A stretch of 64,000 bases of DNA from Sinorhizobium garamanticum. GTDB lineage: Bacteria > Pseudomonadota > Alphaproteobacteria > Rhizobiales > Rhizobiaceae. Where the stretch lies: NCBI RefSeq assembly GCF_029892065.1, contig NZ_CP120373.1:3913001-3977000 (forward strand). Direction: 5' to 3'. Under the pieces are notes generated by a model that was not told the DNA's origin, did no database searches, and saw only the letters and a list, made by a program, of their open reading frames with translations. Shown here in pieces: positions 1 through 8,551 of this stretch. Numbering within the stretch: the stretch's first letter is position 1; each line of letters starts with the position of its first letter. Position numbers and translations under genes: made by a program.

Positions 1-1627
1 CGAAGTTTTCGATCAGGATGCCGAGGAAACGTTCCATCGAGCCACAAATGGCCCGGTGGATCATCACCGGCTGGCGCTTTTCCGAATCCCTGTCGATGTA
101 GAAGGCACCGAACCGCTCCGGCAGGTTGAAGTCGACCTGAGTCGTTCCGCACTGCCATTCACGACCGATGGCGTCCTTAAGCGTGTATTCGAACTTCGGG
201 CCGTAGAACGCGCCCTCGCCGGGCATGATGCCTGTCTTGATGCGGCCTTCGGACTGCGCCTCGATCGTCTTCAGCACGTCCGTCATCACGGCCTCGGCAC
301 GATCCCAGAGTGCGTCGGAGCCGACGCGCTTGTCCGGCCGCGTCGACAGCTTGACGACGATTTCCTTGAAGCCAAAGTCCTCGTAGACCGACAGGATGAG
401 GTCGTTGATACGCAGGCATTCGGCCGCCATCTGCTCGTCTGTGCAGAAGACATGCGCATCGTCCTGCGTGAAGCCGCGCACGCGCATGAGGCCGTGAAGC
501 GCGCCCGACGGTTCGTAACGGTGGACGTTGCCGAACTCGGCGAGCCGGACCGGCAATTCGCGGTAGGACTTCAGGCCGTGCTTGAAGATCTGGATGTGAC
601 CCGGGCAGTTCATTGGCTTCAATGCAAAGACGCGGTCGTCGTCCGTCTCGTCGCCGGCAACGGTCACCTTGAACATGTTGTCGCGATACCAGCCCCAGTG
701 GCCCGAGGTCTCCCACAGCGACTTGTCCAGCACCTGCGGCGCGTTGACTTCCTGATAGGTGTTGGCCAGTCGACGGCGCATATAGGCGACGAGCGTCTGG
801 AACATGCGCCAGCCCTTGCCGTGCCAGAAGACGACGCCGGGGCCCTCCTCCTGGAAATGGAAGAGATCCATCTCACGGCCGAGGCGGCGATGGTCGCGCT
901 TTTCGGCTTCGGCAAGCACGTGCAGATATTGATCGAGCTCTTCCTGCGTCTGCCATGCGGTGCCGTAGATGCGCGTCAGCATCGGATTGTTGCTGTCGCC
1001 GCGCCAGTAGGCGCCGGCCACCTTCATCAGCTTGAAGGCCGTACCGATCTGGCCCGTCGAGGCCATGTGCGGTCCGCGGCAAAGGTCGAACCAGTCGCCC
1101 TGGTAGTAGATCTTGAGGTCCTGGCCTTCGGGAATCGCGTCGACGAGCTCGACTTTGTAGTTCTCGCCCTTGGCGGCAAAGACCTCCTTCGCCTTCTCGC
1201 GCGACCAGATCTCCTTGGTGAAGGGTTTGTTGCGCGCGATGATTTCCTTCATCTTCTTCTCGATGACAGGCAGGTCGTCGGGTGTGAAGGGTTCATTCTT
1301 GGCGAAATCGTAATAGAAGCCGTTATCGATGACAGGGCCGATGGTCACCTGCGTTCCCGGCCACAGTTCCTGCACCGCCTCGGCCATGACGTGGGCGGCG
1401 TCGTGGCGGATAAGCTCGAGCGAGCGCTTGTCGTCGCGCGTGACGATCTCGATTCGGCCATCGGTCACGGTGTCCGAAAGGTCGCGCAGCTCGCCATCGA
1501 GCGCGATCGCGACAGCCTTCTTGGCGAGCGATCTGGAAATCGACTCGGCCACATCGCGACCGGTCGTGCCGGCAGCAAATTCGCGAACGGAGCCATCAGG
1601 AAATGTAAGGGAAACGGTATGCGACAT
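1..1627 (-). CDS. thrS: Threonine--tRNA ligase (3' end cut off by window edge)
   Basis: This cytoplasmic enzyme charges tRNA-Thr with threonine. The visible 542 residues begin [13 protein letters not shown] (an N-terminal TGS domain), continue through the second additional (editing-like) domain and then the class II catalytic core. [12 protein letters not shown] carries zinc-site Cys and His, and motif 2 appears as [11 protein letters not shown]...[11 protein letters not shown]. The reading frame is still open at base 1 ([21 protein letters not shown]), so the anticodon-binding domain lies outside the window. The ATG at 1627 has a purine-rich GGAGAT site just upstream and gives the usual N-terminus. 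The long plus-strand frame over this region is an antisense shadow. Confidence 0.97.
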   Translation of the reverse strand, partial: MSHTVSLTFPDGSVREFAAGTTGRDVAESISRSLAKKAVAIALDGELRDLSDTVTDGRIEIVTRDDKRSLELIRHDAAHVMAEAVQELWPGTQVTIGPVIDNGFYYDFAKNEPFTPDDLPVIEKKMKEIIARNKPFTKEIWSREKAKEVFAAKGENYKVELVDAIPEGQDLKIYYQGDWFDLCRGPHMASTGQIGTAFKLMKVAGAYWRGDSNNPMLTRIYGTAWQTQEELDQYLHVLAEAEKRDHRRLGREMDLFHFQEEGPGVVFWHGKGWRMFQTLVAYMRRRLANTYQEVNAPQVLDKSLWETSGHWGWYRDNMFKVTVAGDETDDDRVFALKPMNCPGHIQIFKHGLKSYRELPVRLAEFGNVHRYEPSGALHGLMRVRGFTQDDAHVFCTDEQMAAECLRINDLILSVYEDFGFKEIVVKLSTRPDKRVGSDALWDRAEAVMTDVLKTIEAQSEGRIKTGIMPGEGAFYGPKFEYTLKDAIGREWQCGTTQVDFNLPERFGAFYIDRDSEKRQPVMIHRAICGSMERFLGILIENF

Positions 1628-1756
1628 CATGATCTCCTATCCAGTCCCGCCAACGAATGCGGGTGGTATGGTTGCCGACTTCTGCATGAATGCAGCCGCC
1701 GATTATCGACGCGCGCCTGATAAATGTTTTTGACGGTCGAGTAAAGAAGCGGCACA

Positions 1757-2135
1757 TAGCGCCGCGCGTCTTATCAGACGGGCAAAGGACGCTGTGGCAC
1801 TTTGAATGGCTGCATGTTTTTTCCTTAGGCCGGCTACGATTAGAGCCCTTCAGGGTTAAATGGAAGCAGTTCTGCCGGAGCAGGTTTTCGTCAGGGCAGA
1901 GGCGATCGGCGAAGGGGCGTACCCGGATGTACGTCCGAGCCGATCGCCTCTGAGCCTGGCGGAAAGATGCCCGGCCCTTCGGGTTGGCTGAAACGGGCCG
2001 CCTGATCGGCCGGCCGGCTTGGCCGTACGCTTTGGCTACGCCGCGCGCCGGCCGGTCGACCATCCGACTCCGTTTGAGCCAACAGAACTGTTTCCATTTA
2101 ACCCTGAAGGGCTCTAAGGAAACATGCGGCGGTCA
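1757..2135 (-). repeat. RIME-like intergenic repeat, interrupted by a MITE-like element
   Basis: Bases 1757-1842 and 2115-2135 are the two pieces of a RIME-like mosaic repeat. The left piece has the paired gccgcgcgtc / gacg arms, the cactttgaat spacer and gctgcatg. The right piece supplies the distal arm TAAGGAAACATGC. Other copies in this window run straight through at this point, so the 272 bp between (1843-2114) are an insertion. The copy lies in the thrS 5' region. Confidence 0.8.
1843..2114. mobile_element. Non-coding palindromic MITE-like element (272 bp)
   Basis: The element begins GAGCCCTTCAGGGTTAAATG and ends with the reverse complement of that. Its terminal inverted repeats match at 31 of 32 positions. 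It is flanked by TA at 1841-1842 and TA at 2115-2116, as expected for a TA target duplication (Tc1/mariner or IS630-type chemistry). The interior is itself palindromic: GAGGCGATCGGC at about 1909-1920 pairs with GCCGATCGCCTC at about 1940-1951, and the GC-rich right half can fold too. No transposase or convincing ORF is inside. Calling it a MITE is inference from its structure and from its position splitting a RIME copy. Confidence 0.7.
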
Positions 2136-2672
2136 ACCGGACAGCATGTCGCGCAGACCGCGCACTGTGTTCCAGTTGCGGAACGTACCGACGCCCAGCC
2201 GCTTGGTGGTCAGGACGCCAAGCAGCTTCGACTCGCTGGCCTTTCCACTAAAATCCACCCAGAGGTCGCCGCCGACGATTTCCATGCGCTCACCCTGCGA
2301 ACAATAGCCGCTGAACATTTCGAGCACTTCGGCGTGAAGCGGGGAGCGCATCACCCGAACATGGACACGCGTCGGATCTGCCTCGCTTTCAGCGGGAAAC
2401 GGATTGCCGGCGGCAAGCTTCCGCCAATCCTCCCCGCACCGCGCGATAATGTCGACGTGGCGACCAAACGTCACGGCAAACGCCGATTCCAGCTCGGTTT
2501 CGATGTCGGCAAGAGGTCTCTCGGGCGCGTCGAATACAAGGTTGCCGGTCGCGACAAGAGTGCGTGGTCCAAGATAGCCGAGCCGCTCCGCCATGGCCCG
2601 TAGGTCAGTCATGACGACACGCCGCTTGTCCCCAAGGATAATGCTATAGAGCAAGGCCACATAGCTCTTCAT
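2133..2672 (-). CDS. DUF1697 family protein
   Basis: The 179-aa product has the full DUF1697 layout: N-terminal YVALLYSIILGDKRRVVMTDLR, then GYLGPRTLVATGNLVFD, and C-terminal RNWNTVRGLRDM. The family is of unknown function, small and soluble. It has no signal peptide or membrane segment. It is the last gene of a minus-strand run (nifU-like, yidD, DUF2267, DUF1697), 15 bp behind the DUF2267 gene, so co-transcription is likely. The ATG at 2672 gives the normal family N-terminus. Confidence 0.85.
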   Translation of the reverse strand: MKSYVALLYSIILGDKRRVVMTDLRAMAERLGYLGPRTLVATGNLVFDAPERPLADIETELESAFAVTFGRHVDIIARCGEDWRKLAAGNPFPAESEADPTRVHVRVMRSPLHAEVLEMFSGYCSQGERMEIVGGDLWVDFSGKASESKLLGVLTTKRLGVGTFRNWNTVRGLRDMLSG

Positions 2673-2687
2673 CCTGCCGCCGTCCTG

Positions 2688-3107
2688 TCACGCCCGCCAG
2701 AAATCGGTCGCACCTGCGGGCAGCCGCGCCAGAACGCGATCCAGCGTCGCTTCATCAACGTTCCGACGCAACGCCGCCGCAACATCAGCGATTGCGGTAT
2801 CCGGAGAAAGGTTGTGATCGGGGCGGAGCGATTGCACTTCTCGCGTCATCGCAAAGCGGCCGGCGAAGGGCATCTGCGGCTCTTCCAGATCCCAGTCGGC
2901 GACAAACATCGCCCGAAGCACCGGCGGCAAGACATTTGCGAAAAGCAGCGCGTCGGGAACATCGAGGCGCCGGCGGAAAGTCTGCAGGACCGCCTGCACC
3001 ATGGTATAGGCCTGATTGGTGGTTTCAAGACCGGCAATATCGCGCACGTCCAGGATAAACCGGTCGAAATCGGCAGAGGCCTGCCGGTATTCCATTGGTA
3101 TCGTCAC
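2688..3107 (-). CDS. DUF2267 domain protein
   Basis: The 139-aa soluble protein matches DUF2267: helical repeats with VQAVLQTFRRRLDVPDALLFANVLPPVLRAMFVADWD in the first half and a second similar helical segment (DTAIADVAAALRRN) in the second. The family has no assigned biochemical function. The gene sits 21 bp downstream of yidD and 15 bp upstream of the DUF1697 gene on the same strand, so it is probably in the same transcript. Start at 3107; a second ATG four codons in is possible. Confidence 0.85.
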   Translation of the reverse strand: MTIPMEYRQASADFDRFILDVRDIAGLETTNQAYTMVQAVLQTFRRRLDVPDALLFANVLPPVLRAMFVADWDLEEPQMPFAGRFAMTREVQSLRPDHNLSPDTAIADVAAALRRNVDEATLDRVLARLPAGATDFWRA

Positions 3108-3128
3108 GGCAGCCGGCCCTCCTTTCGT

Positions 3129-3479
3129 CTAGCGCCAATAGCGCCATGGCGCATACCAGATCTGGCCTGATGTCAGCTCTTCCGGCACCGGATCGAAGCC
3201 ATGGGTCCCGCCAGGACCGCATCGCGCCAGGCGAAAGAGCGTCATCCAGCCCCCGGCCCAGAGGCCGTGGCGGGCAATCGCCTCAAACCCGTATTCCGAG
3301 CAGGTCGGCAGATGCCGACAGGAGTTGCCGATGTAGCTCGACAGCGTCAGCTGATAGGCACGAATAAGGGCCATGCCAAAGAGCCGCCCCGGCGTCTTGC
3401 GAAACGGGCCGGACCAGTTGCGCCCCTTGGTGCGAACCGCCGGGCGGAAAGCATGATCGTGATGAGGCTCAGCGCACAT
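3129..3479 (-). CDS. yidD: Membrane protein insertion efficiency factor YidD
   Basis: YidD is a small amphipathic protein at the inner membrane that assists YidC-dependent insertion. The 116-aa product has the family core: LIRAYQLTLSSYIG, then CRHLPTCSEYGFEAIARHG with two conserved cysteines, then RLARCGPGGTHGFDPVP. The N-terminal extension of about 35 residues is typical of alphaproteobacterial versions. A later start at MALIRAYQ would give the minimal family length. The gene is away from the rpmH-rnpA-yidC locus where it often lies, and is 3 bp behind the NifU-like gene. Confidence 0.93.
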   Translation of the reverse strand: MCAEPHHDHAFRPAVRTKGRNWSGPFRKTPGRLFGMALIRAYQLTLSSYIGNSCRHLPTCSEYGFEAIARHGLWAGGWMTLFRLARCGPGGTHGFDPVPEELTSGQIWYAPWRYWR

Positions 3480-3482
3480 TGC

Positions 3483-3929
3483 TCAGACCGCGGCTGCAAG
3501 CCGCCTTGCTTCTATCTGGCCTATGGCGTCGACCACTGCATCGAAGGTGAGCATGGTCGAGGCGTGGCGCGCCTTGTAGTCCCGAACGGGTCTCAGGAAA
3601 CGCATGTCCTCGAAGCGGCCTAACGGGCCTTCGCCATCCGCCTTCAACATGGCCAGCATGTCCTCTCGGGCTCTACGGATTTCACCGGCGTTCGCACCGA
3701 CGACATGGCGCGCCATGATCGAGGATGATGCCTGCCCAAGGGCGCACGCTTTGACGTCATGGGCAAAGTCGGTCACGACGTCGCCCTCCATCTTCAGCCA
3801 GATCCTTACTTTCGAGCCGCACAGCTTCGAATGGGCCGCCGCTTCGGCGTCAGCGTCCGCCAACATCCCGATACGAGGGATGTTGCCAGCGAATTCGAGA
3901 ATCCTGTTGTTGTAGATGTCATCCATCAT
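3483..3929 (-). CDS. NifU/IscU-like iron-sulfur scaffold-type protein
   Basis: The 148-aa product matches the NifU N-terminal (IscU/SufU) fold: YNNRILEFAGNIPR, SKLCGSK (Cys37) and DVKACALGQASSSIMA (Cys62). Canonical scaffolds use three cysteines and an Asp. Here the LCGD-type Asp is Ser39 (LCGS), and the third Cys region reads RHAS, with His122 where Cys is expected. It may therefore bind a cluster differently or act in another role. It heads a minus-strand run with yidD and is divergent from folE. No iscS or suf genes are nearby. The start is at 3929 or the adjacent ATG at 3926. Confidence 0.85.
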   Translation of the reverse strand: MMDDIYNNRILEFAGNIPRIGMLADADAEAAAHSKLCGSKVRIWLKMEGDVVTDFAHDVKACALGQASSSIMARHVVGANAGEIRRAREDMLAMLKADGEGPLGRFEDMRFLRPVRDYKARHASTMLTFDAVVDAIGQIEARRLAAAV

Positions 3930-4063
3930 TTGACGCGATCCGGCTCATTTTTCGCGGTTTTGGGTAATTGGCGCATGATTTTCTCCGGTACACAGGAAAA
4001 AAGCACCGCACTGCACATTCGGCCTCTTTCATCCATGTGGCACCATACTATATGCTATGTCGT

Positions 4064-4202
4064 GTTGGGGCGACAGTTCCGCAAGGGAACATCAAGTCGC
4101 CTGTTGTTTGGGAAACCGTGCCGGACGGTCCAGTGCACTGCTAAGCCAGGACCCGAAAGCCCCGGAGCCCGCCAACGGAACCCAAGCCTGCAGGGTTAGG
4201 CG
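4064..4202 (+). other. Possible structured 5' leader upstream of folE
   Basis: The 340-bp gap 3930-4269 between the divergent NifU-like gene and folE holds several hairpins. GGCGAC at 4069-4074 pairs with GTCGCC at 4096-4101, enclosing GTTCC-gcaa-GGGAAC. Further on are ACCG/CGGT and AACCC/GGGTT stems. A CTATAT -10-like string at 4048-4053 could start a transcript just before. The ordered strings GGGAA (4110), CACTG (4136) and AAGCCAGGACC (4143) faintly recall a cobalamin riboswitch, but spacing and pairing do not fit well. I do not assign a function. Confidence 0.25.
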
Positions 4203-4269
4203 TATGGCCAGTGGCGAGTTGTCCGAAAGATAAAACGTCAGCAATCCCGTATTGCTTAAAGGGGCCATT

Positions 4270-4887
4270 ATGGACGCCATAGTGAAGAATTTTCCTTTGC
4301 TCGACGATACGAGCGGCCGACCGACCCAGAAGGAGGCCGAGGAAGCCGTTCGCGTGCTGCTCAGGTGGGCGGGCGACGATCCGGAACGCGAGGGTCTTAA
4401 AGATACACCGGCGCGTGTCGTCAAGGCGTACAAGGAACTGTTCGGCGGCTACGAGCTCGCGGCAGAAGATGTACTCGGACGGACCTTCGAGGAAGTCGCC
4501 GGCTACGACGACATGGTGCTGGTGAAGGACATTCCGTTCTTCTCCCACTGCGAGCATCACATGGTGCCGATCATCGGCAAGGCGCATGTCGCCTATATGC
4601 CGAATGGGCGTGTGCTCGGCCTTTCCAAGATTGCCCGCGTCGTCGACATCTATGCCCGCCGGCTGCAGACGCAGGAGACCATGACGGCACAGATCGCCAA
4701 GGCCATCGACGAAACGCTCGCCCCGCGTGGCGTTGCCGTGATGATCGAGGCGGAGCATATGTGCATGGCGATGCGCGGCGTTCAGAAGCAGGGCTCGACA
4801 ACGCTGACGACGACATTTACCGGTAGTTTCCAAACCGATCCGGCCGAACAGGCTCGTTTCATGACCATGCTGCGGGGCTTCAAGTAA
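4270..4887 (+). CDS. folE: GTP cyclohydrolase 1
   Basis: This enzyme converts GTP to 7,8-dihydroneopterin triphosphate, the first step to tetrahydrofolate, and also supplies the 7-deazaguanine (queuosine) route. The 205-aa protein has the type I signatures: [16 protein letters not shown], the zinc-ligand motif [18 protein letters not shown], and the second zinc Cys in [16 protein letters not shown] 4270 is preferred over the upstream TTG at 4252 because AAAGGGG lies 7-12 bases before it. hisI follows on the same strand behind a RIME-like repeat, so co-transcription would have to pass through that repeat. Confidence 0.97.
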   Translation: MDAIVKNFPLLDDTSGRPTQKEAEEAVRVLLRWAGDDPEREGLKDTPARVVKAYKELFGGYELAAEDVLGRTFEEVAGYDDMVLVKDIPFFSHCEHHMVPIIGKAHVAYMPNGRVLGLSKIARVVDIYARRLQTQETMTAQIAKAIDETLAPRGVAVMIEAEHMCMAMRGVQKQGSTTLTTTFTGSFQTDPAEQARFMTMLRGFK

Positions 4888-4891
4888 GCTC

Positions 4892-4994
4892 TGCTGCATG
4901 TTTCCTTAATCGCAGTCGAGATAAGGATAAAACATGCAGCAATCAAAGTGCTACAGCGTCCTTTGCGCGTCTGATAAGACGCGCGGCGCTGTAG
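4892..4994 (+). repeat. RIME-like intergenic repeat
   Basis: This is a complete copy lying between folE and hisI. It has the tgctgcatg...catgcagca hairpin, the spacer caaagtgctacagcg, and the GCGCGTC-tgataa-GACGCGC hairpin ending gcggcgctgtag. The repeat ends only 16 bp before the hisI start codon, so the transcript would form two stem-loops ahead of the hisI ribosome-binding site. Confidence 0.88.
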
Positions 4995-5010
4995 CCAAGG
5001 AGCTTAAATT

Positions 5011-5463
5011 GTGACGCTCACCTTCGACGCCCCCTCGGAAGACAAGGCCGTGTTGGAGACCGGGCCGGCCTTTACCCCCCGCTTCGACGAGAAAGGACTC
5101 GTTACCGCGGTCGTCACCGATGCGCGCGACGGCGAGTTGTTGATGGTCGCCCATATGAACGCCGAGGCGCTGGCACTGACCATTGAAACCGGCGTTGCGC
5201 ACTATTACAGCCGCTCGCGCAAGGGACTGTGGAAGAAAGGCGAGAGTTCCGGCAACCTGCAGACCGTCCAGGAAATACGCACCGATTGCGATCAGGACGC
5301 CATTTGGCTGAAGGTGTCGGTGGCCGGCCACGACGCCACATGCCACACAGGCCGCCGCTCTTGCTTTTACCGCACGGTCGGCGTCGAAGAGGGCAAAGCC
5401 ACAGTGACGATCACGGACAACCAACGACACTTCGATCCGGCAACGGTTTACAGCAAAAATTAA
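5011..5463 (+). CDS. hisI: Phosphoribosyl-AMP cyclohydrolase
   Basis: HisI opens the adenine ring of phosphoribosyl-AMP in step three of histidine biosynthesis. The 150-aa, single-function protein (no HisE part) shows [46 protein letters not shown] and [11 protein letters not shown], the zinc- and magnesium-binding features of the family. It starts with GTG at 5011, with AAGGAG at 4997-5002. It stands alone, away from other his genes, as in other rhizobia. Confidence 0.97.
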   Translation: MTLTFDAPSEDKAVLETGPAFTPRFDEKGLVTAVVTDARDGELLMVAHMNAEALALTIETGVAHYYSRSRKGLWKKGESSGNLQTVQEIRTDCDQDAIWLKVSVAGHDATCHTGRRSCFYRTVGVEEGKATVTITDNQRHFDPATVYSKN

Positions 5464-5766
5464 GCATCTGCGTTTTCTTGGTTTAACCACGTGCTATATT
5501 TATTTTTTGGCAACCAAACGGGCGCCTAATCATTAATTAAGAAAGCGGTTACCGTCGAAACTGCGGCTGAGCGAAAAGTGTTGCAGGCTGTATCTAATTT
5601 TTATCGCTCCCGCCGAAATTGATGACGGGAACGGTGGTATATCTCAATTTGGGTGCCAGTCTTTCAGCGATGAATTCGAACAAGACGGCACCATCGCCGG
5701 CTTGGCAGGGGCCTCCCACCAGACGCGCGCACTTGGTAGTTTATTCGGCGATGTTGGAGGTGCCGG
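5464..5766 (+). other. Intergenic region hisI to patatin gene, no gene seen
   Basis: This 303-bp gap is AT-richer than its surroundings, especially 5490-5560 (tttatttttt, aatcattaattaag). It probably carries the promoter of the patatin-like gene. I see no ORF with a ribosome-binding site, no RNA gene and no clear terminator. Confidence 0.4.
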
Positions 5767-6723
5767 ATGTTGAACTGGACATTCACGCGTAGCAACCAGA
5801 TTACCGACCTATCCGGCCCGGATGGATCTTCGCTCACGACTGCTCCCCCAGCGCCAACTCCCCAACCCCCGAGACCGAAGATCGCCATAGCCTTGGGCGG
5901 TGGCGCAGCGCGCGGCTGGGCGCATATCGGAGTGCTGCGCGCACTCGATGAGGAAGGTATCGAAGTGGGCATGATTGCCGGCACGTCGATCGGCGCCCTC
6001 GTGGGCGGCTGTTACCTCGCCGGCAAACTGGACGAACTGGAGGCCTTCGCCCGCTCTCTCACCATGCGGCGCATTGCCGGCCTGCTCGATTTTGCAATCG
6101 GCGGCGGCGGTCTGTTCGGCGGTCTGCGACTGACCAAACGCATGCAGGAACACCTAAAGGGCATCAACATCGAGGAACTCGATCGCCCCTTCATTGCGGT
6201 CGCCACCGAGGTACACAGCGGCCATGAGGTTTGGATCGAGAAGGGTTCACTTATAACCGCTATCCGCGCGTCCTATGCGCTTCCCGGCATTTTCGAGCCG
6301 ATCAGCGCCAATGGTAGGGTCCTCGTCGATGGCGCTTTGGTCAACCCGGTTCCGGTTTCGGTTTGTCGCGCTTACGAGCAGCAACTCGTCGTCGCGGTCA
6401 ACCTCAACTACGATCTCTATGGACGCTCGGCCGTCGTCAAGCACAGCGCCGGCGTGGAAGCAGTGGATGCGCAAATCAAGGATGGCTATTCTGCGCGGCT
6501 CGGCATGACCAGCGTCATGGTGCAGGCCTTCAATATCATCCAGGACCGAATTTCACGCGCCCGGCTTGCCGGCGATCCACCGGATCTCGCCCTTCATCCA
6601 AAGCTCAATGACATAGGTCTTTCAGAATTTCATCGCGCCGGCGAAGCGATCGACCGTGGCTATCACGAAGCGAAGGCGAAGCTCGCAGAAATCCGCCGCA
6701 TGCAGGAAGTGCTGGTGCGTTAA
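5767..6723 (+). CDS. Patatin-like phospholipase (RssA/YchK type)
   Basis: A lipid acyl hydrolase using a Ser-Asp dyad. The 318-aa protein has a proline-rich N-terminus, the oxyanion-hole loop GGGAARG (44-50), the nucleophile motif GTSIG (Ser74) and the catalytic-Asp motif DGA (Asp188). The order matches bacterial RssA-type patatins. ATG 5767 has a GGAGGT ribosome-binding site 5 bases upstream. No signal peptide or membrane segment is evident, so a cytoplasmic or peripheral membrane location is likely. The substrate cannot be told from the sequence. It converges with the CBS-domain gene across a shared terminator. Confidence 0.9.
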   Translation: MLNWTFTRSNQITDLSGPDGSSLTTAPPAPTPQPPRPKIAIALGGGAARGWAHIGVLRALDEEGIEVGMIAGTSIGALVGGCYLAGKLDELEAFARSLTMRRIAGLLDFAIGGGGLFGGLRLTKRMQEHLKGINIEELDRPFIAVATEVHSGHEVWIEKGSLITAIRASYALPGIFEPISANGRVLVDGALVNPVPVSVCRAYEQQLVVAVNLNYDLYGRSAVVKHSAGVEAVDAQIKDGYSARLGMTSVMVQAFNIIQDRISRARLAGDPPDLALHPKLNDIGLSEFHRAGEAIDRGYHEAKAKLAEIRRMQEVLVR

Positions 6724-6843
6724 ATGCATGGAGCATGCAGGCCGATCCTTTTATCTTGATTGCTGCGGAGCGTCTCAAGTCATTAAGGACAGGGGTGCGG
6801 GGACCAACGGGCTTGATTGCGGAAGTTGCGCCCTGCTGCATGT

Positions 6844-6871
6844 GAAGGGCGGCATCGCACCGCCCTTCCCC
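6844..6871. terminator. Rho-independent-type terminator
   Basis: GAAGGGCGG (6844-6852) pairs perfectly with CCGCCCTTC (6860-6868) around a 7-base loop and is followed by CCCCTTT on the plus strand. It lies between the convergent patatin and CBS genes, so it probably serves at least the patatin gene. Confidence 0.7.
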
Positions 6872-6872
6872 T

Positions 6873-7301
6873 TTAGCCTGCGATATAAGCCTTGATCTGT
6901 TCGGTCTCGTGCTCCATTGCGCGGATATGGTGCTTCACCACGTCACCGATGGAAACGATGCCGGCCAGACGACCTTCCTTCTCCACCGGCAAGTGGCGTG
7001 CACGCAGCTTGCTCATCATTTCCATCAGCGTAGCAATGGACATTTCCTCGCGGCAGCAATAGACGTTCTGCCACATCACGGAGGAAACTGGACTGTCGAG
7101 ACAGGTGGCACCGTGTTTGGCGATCGAAGCCACGATATCACGCTCCGTCAGAATGCCGACGATTTGATCGTCCGGATCGACAACGACGACCGCCCCGATA
7201 CGATTGTCATGTAGAAAGGTCGCAGCCTGATGAACTGTCACATTCGGCGTGACAGTCACGACGTTGTGGCCTTTTTCGTTGAGAATCGCTCTTACTGACA
7301 T
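6873..7301 (-). CDS. CBS-pair domain protein
   Basis: The 142-aa protein consists almost only of two CBS motifs (about residues 9-63 and 73-130), with VVVVDPDDQIVGILTERDIV and RHLPVEKEGRLAGIVSIGDVV as the repeated cores. Such Bateman modules bind adenine nucleotides and act as stand-alone regulators; the partner is unknown. ATG 7301 is chosen because GGGAGATG lies just upstream. The longer in-frame extension up to 7382 has no family similarity and runs into a repeat relic. Confidence 0.9.
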   Translation of the reverse strand: MSVRAILNEKGHNVVTVTPNVTVHQAATFLHDNRIGAVVVVDPDDQIVGILTERDIVASIAKHGATCLDSPVSSVMWQNVYCCREEMSIATLMEMMSKLRARHLPVEKEGRLAGIVSIGDVVKHHIRAMEHETEQIKAYIAG

Positions 7302-7363
7302 CCACACATCTCCCGTTACACTACGCCGGGCCGGTGGGAAAAGGCTCTGGCCGTCTCTTGTGC

Positions 7364-7413
7364 TTGCAGCGCCGCGCGTCACTTCAGATTGCTTGATGGT
7401 CGCTGTAACACCC
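7364..7413 (-). repeat. Degenerate RIME-like half copy
   Basis: The string cttgcagcgccgcgcgtc, followed later by ggtcgctgtaacac, keeps the order of one RIME-like half repeat, but the inner palindrome is eroded. It lies within the 512-bp gap 7302-7813, directly upstream of the CBS gene. The rest of that gap holds one inverted repeat (7626-7672) and no credible gene. Confidence 0.45.
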
Positions 7414-7625
7414 CGAGCCTCTGCACAGACAAGGATCTATGCAGAGTTGCCGCAGGAACCCGCCCCAATATCCGATGTCGGCCACTAGCGCTCGCGCCTC
7501 TCCCGCACGAGACCAGGCCGACACCCAGCCTTGCACGCTCGCCCTCAAGGCGACCGCAGGGAATGGTGCTCCAGCGACTTTTTGAAATCAAGCCTTGTCA
7601 CTCGGCGGACAGGGTCCGTCAGGTA

Positions 7626-7672
7626 TCACATTTGTGAATCCGCTTTGAAACAATTCGGGATCATAAATGTGA
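7626..7672. repeat. Inverted repeat of a TCACATTTRTGA-type motif
   Basis: TCACATTTGTGAATCCG (7626-7642) and CGGGATCATAAATGTGA (7656-7672) are inverted copies matching at 14 of 17 positions and separated by 13 bases. It could be a pair of regulator sites or an RNA hairpin. It lies between the 3' end of the rhomboid gene and the CBS-gene promoter region. No T-run follows it on the minus strand, so a terminator role for the rhomboid gene is less likely. Confidence 0.45.
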
Positions 7673-7813
7673 CTGCTTTTCGTGGGTTAGGACATCAGCG
7701 AGAAACTGGCACCTATTTCCTTATCCTGTTCGATACGTCGCGGCATGCGGGCGGAAGGCGTGACCCGCTTTGTCTCGTTCCTCCCGGCCCAGACTCGGTA
7801 AGGTCGGAGTTCC

Positions 7814-8551
7814 CTACCCTTGGTCGCGCGGATCAAAGAACCCGAACAGGAGAAAGCCGAAGAGGAAGCCGCCGATATGCGCTTCCCAGGCGACAGTTCC
7901 CGCGCTGCCAACGGAAAACATGCCGAGCCCGACCAGAAAATTGGTCAGGAACCAGATGCCGGTGAAGACCAGCACCGAGCGATTGGCAAGCGTTTCGGTT
8001 AGCGAAAGCCGCCGGTTGAGATGCGCGAACTGGCGGCTGATGCGGCCGCTTGGCGAGAAGACGAACCGCGCGGCCGCCCCCATGAAACCGGAAACGACCC
8101 CCGAGGCCCCGACCACGACGACGATCTCACCCCAATGAAATACCGTGTGCAAGGCGACGGCGGCGGCAGCCGAAAGGCACCAGAACACGGCCAGACGCAC
8201 CATGCCGATGCGCCGCACGACCGGCGCCCCGAAAGCGACCATCCAGAAGATGTTGAAGATGAGATGGTCCCAACTCCCGTGCAGAAACGAATAGGTGACC
8301 GGCGTCCAGAGCCAAACCAGTCCTTGTTCCGAAAGCGGGAGGGTGTAACGAACAGGCAGGAAGGCGAAATTCAGGATCAGCTCCTGATCTGCAGCCGCCG
8401 ACAGGAGATAGGTTCTCAATGCGTGAACGGCGATGAGAAAAAAGAGGATACCAGTTAGCCCCGCCGGCAGATTGAAGGCAGGTTCGCGGCCGCGGGCCGT
8501 GTCGCTGTCGGCATCCGTTTCCGCTGGTGTCACTGCCTGATCTCGTTCCAT
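7814..8551 (-). CDS. Rhomboid family intramembrane serine protease
   Basis: A polytopic inner-membrane protease of the rhomboid family. The 245-aa protein starts with a polar stretch of about 30 residues, then has six predicted hydrophobic segments. The catalytic Ser is in GASG (Ser150) and the His in AHIGG (His225). HGSWDHLIFN (91-100) is the oxyanion-hole segment in the loop and second membrane helix. Substrates are not predictable. The gene stands alone between the CBS gene and the divergent PAS gene. Confidence 0.93.
   Translation of the reverse strand: MERDQAVTPAETDADSDTARGREPAFNLPAGLTGILFFLIAVHALRTYLLSAAADQELILNFAFLPVRYTLPLSEQGLVWLWTPVTYSFLHGSWDHLIFNIFWMVAFGAPVVRRIGMVRLAVFWCLSAAAAVALHTVFHWGEIVVVVGASGVVSGFMGAAARFVFSPSGRISRQFAHLNRRLSLTETLANRSVLVFTGIWFLTNFLVGLGMFSVGSAGTVAWEAHIGGFLFGFLLFGFFDPRDQG

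Noticed and set aside
56..1720. A 554-codon plus-strand frame over thrS
   Set aside because: Antisense shadow of threonyl-tRNA synthetase, whose motifs are clear on the minus strand.
1984..2307. Short frames within the palindromic element and into the DUF1697 gene
   Set aside because: They arise from the GC-rich palindromic arms, share no family similarity and lack start signals.
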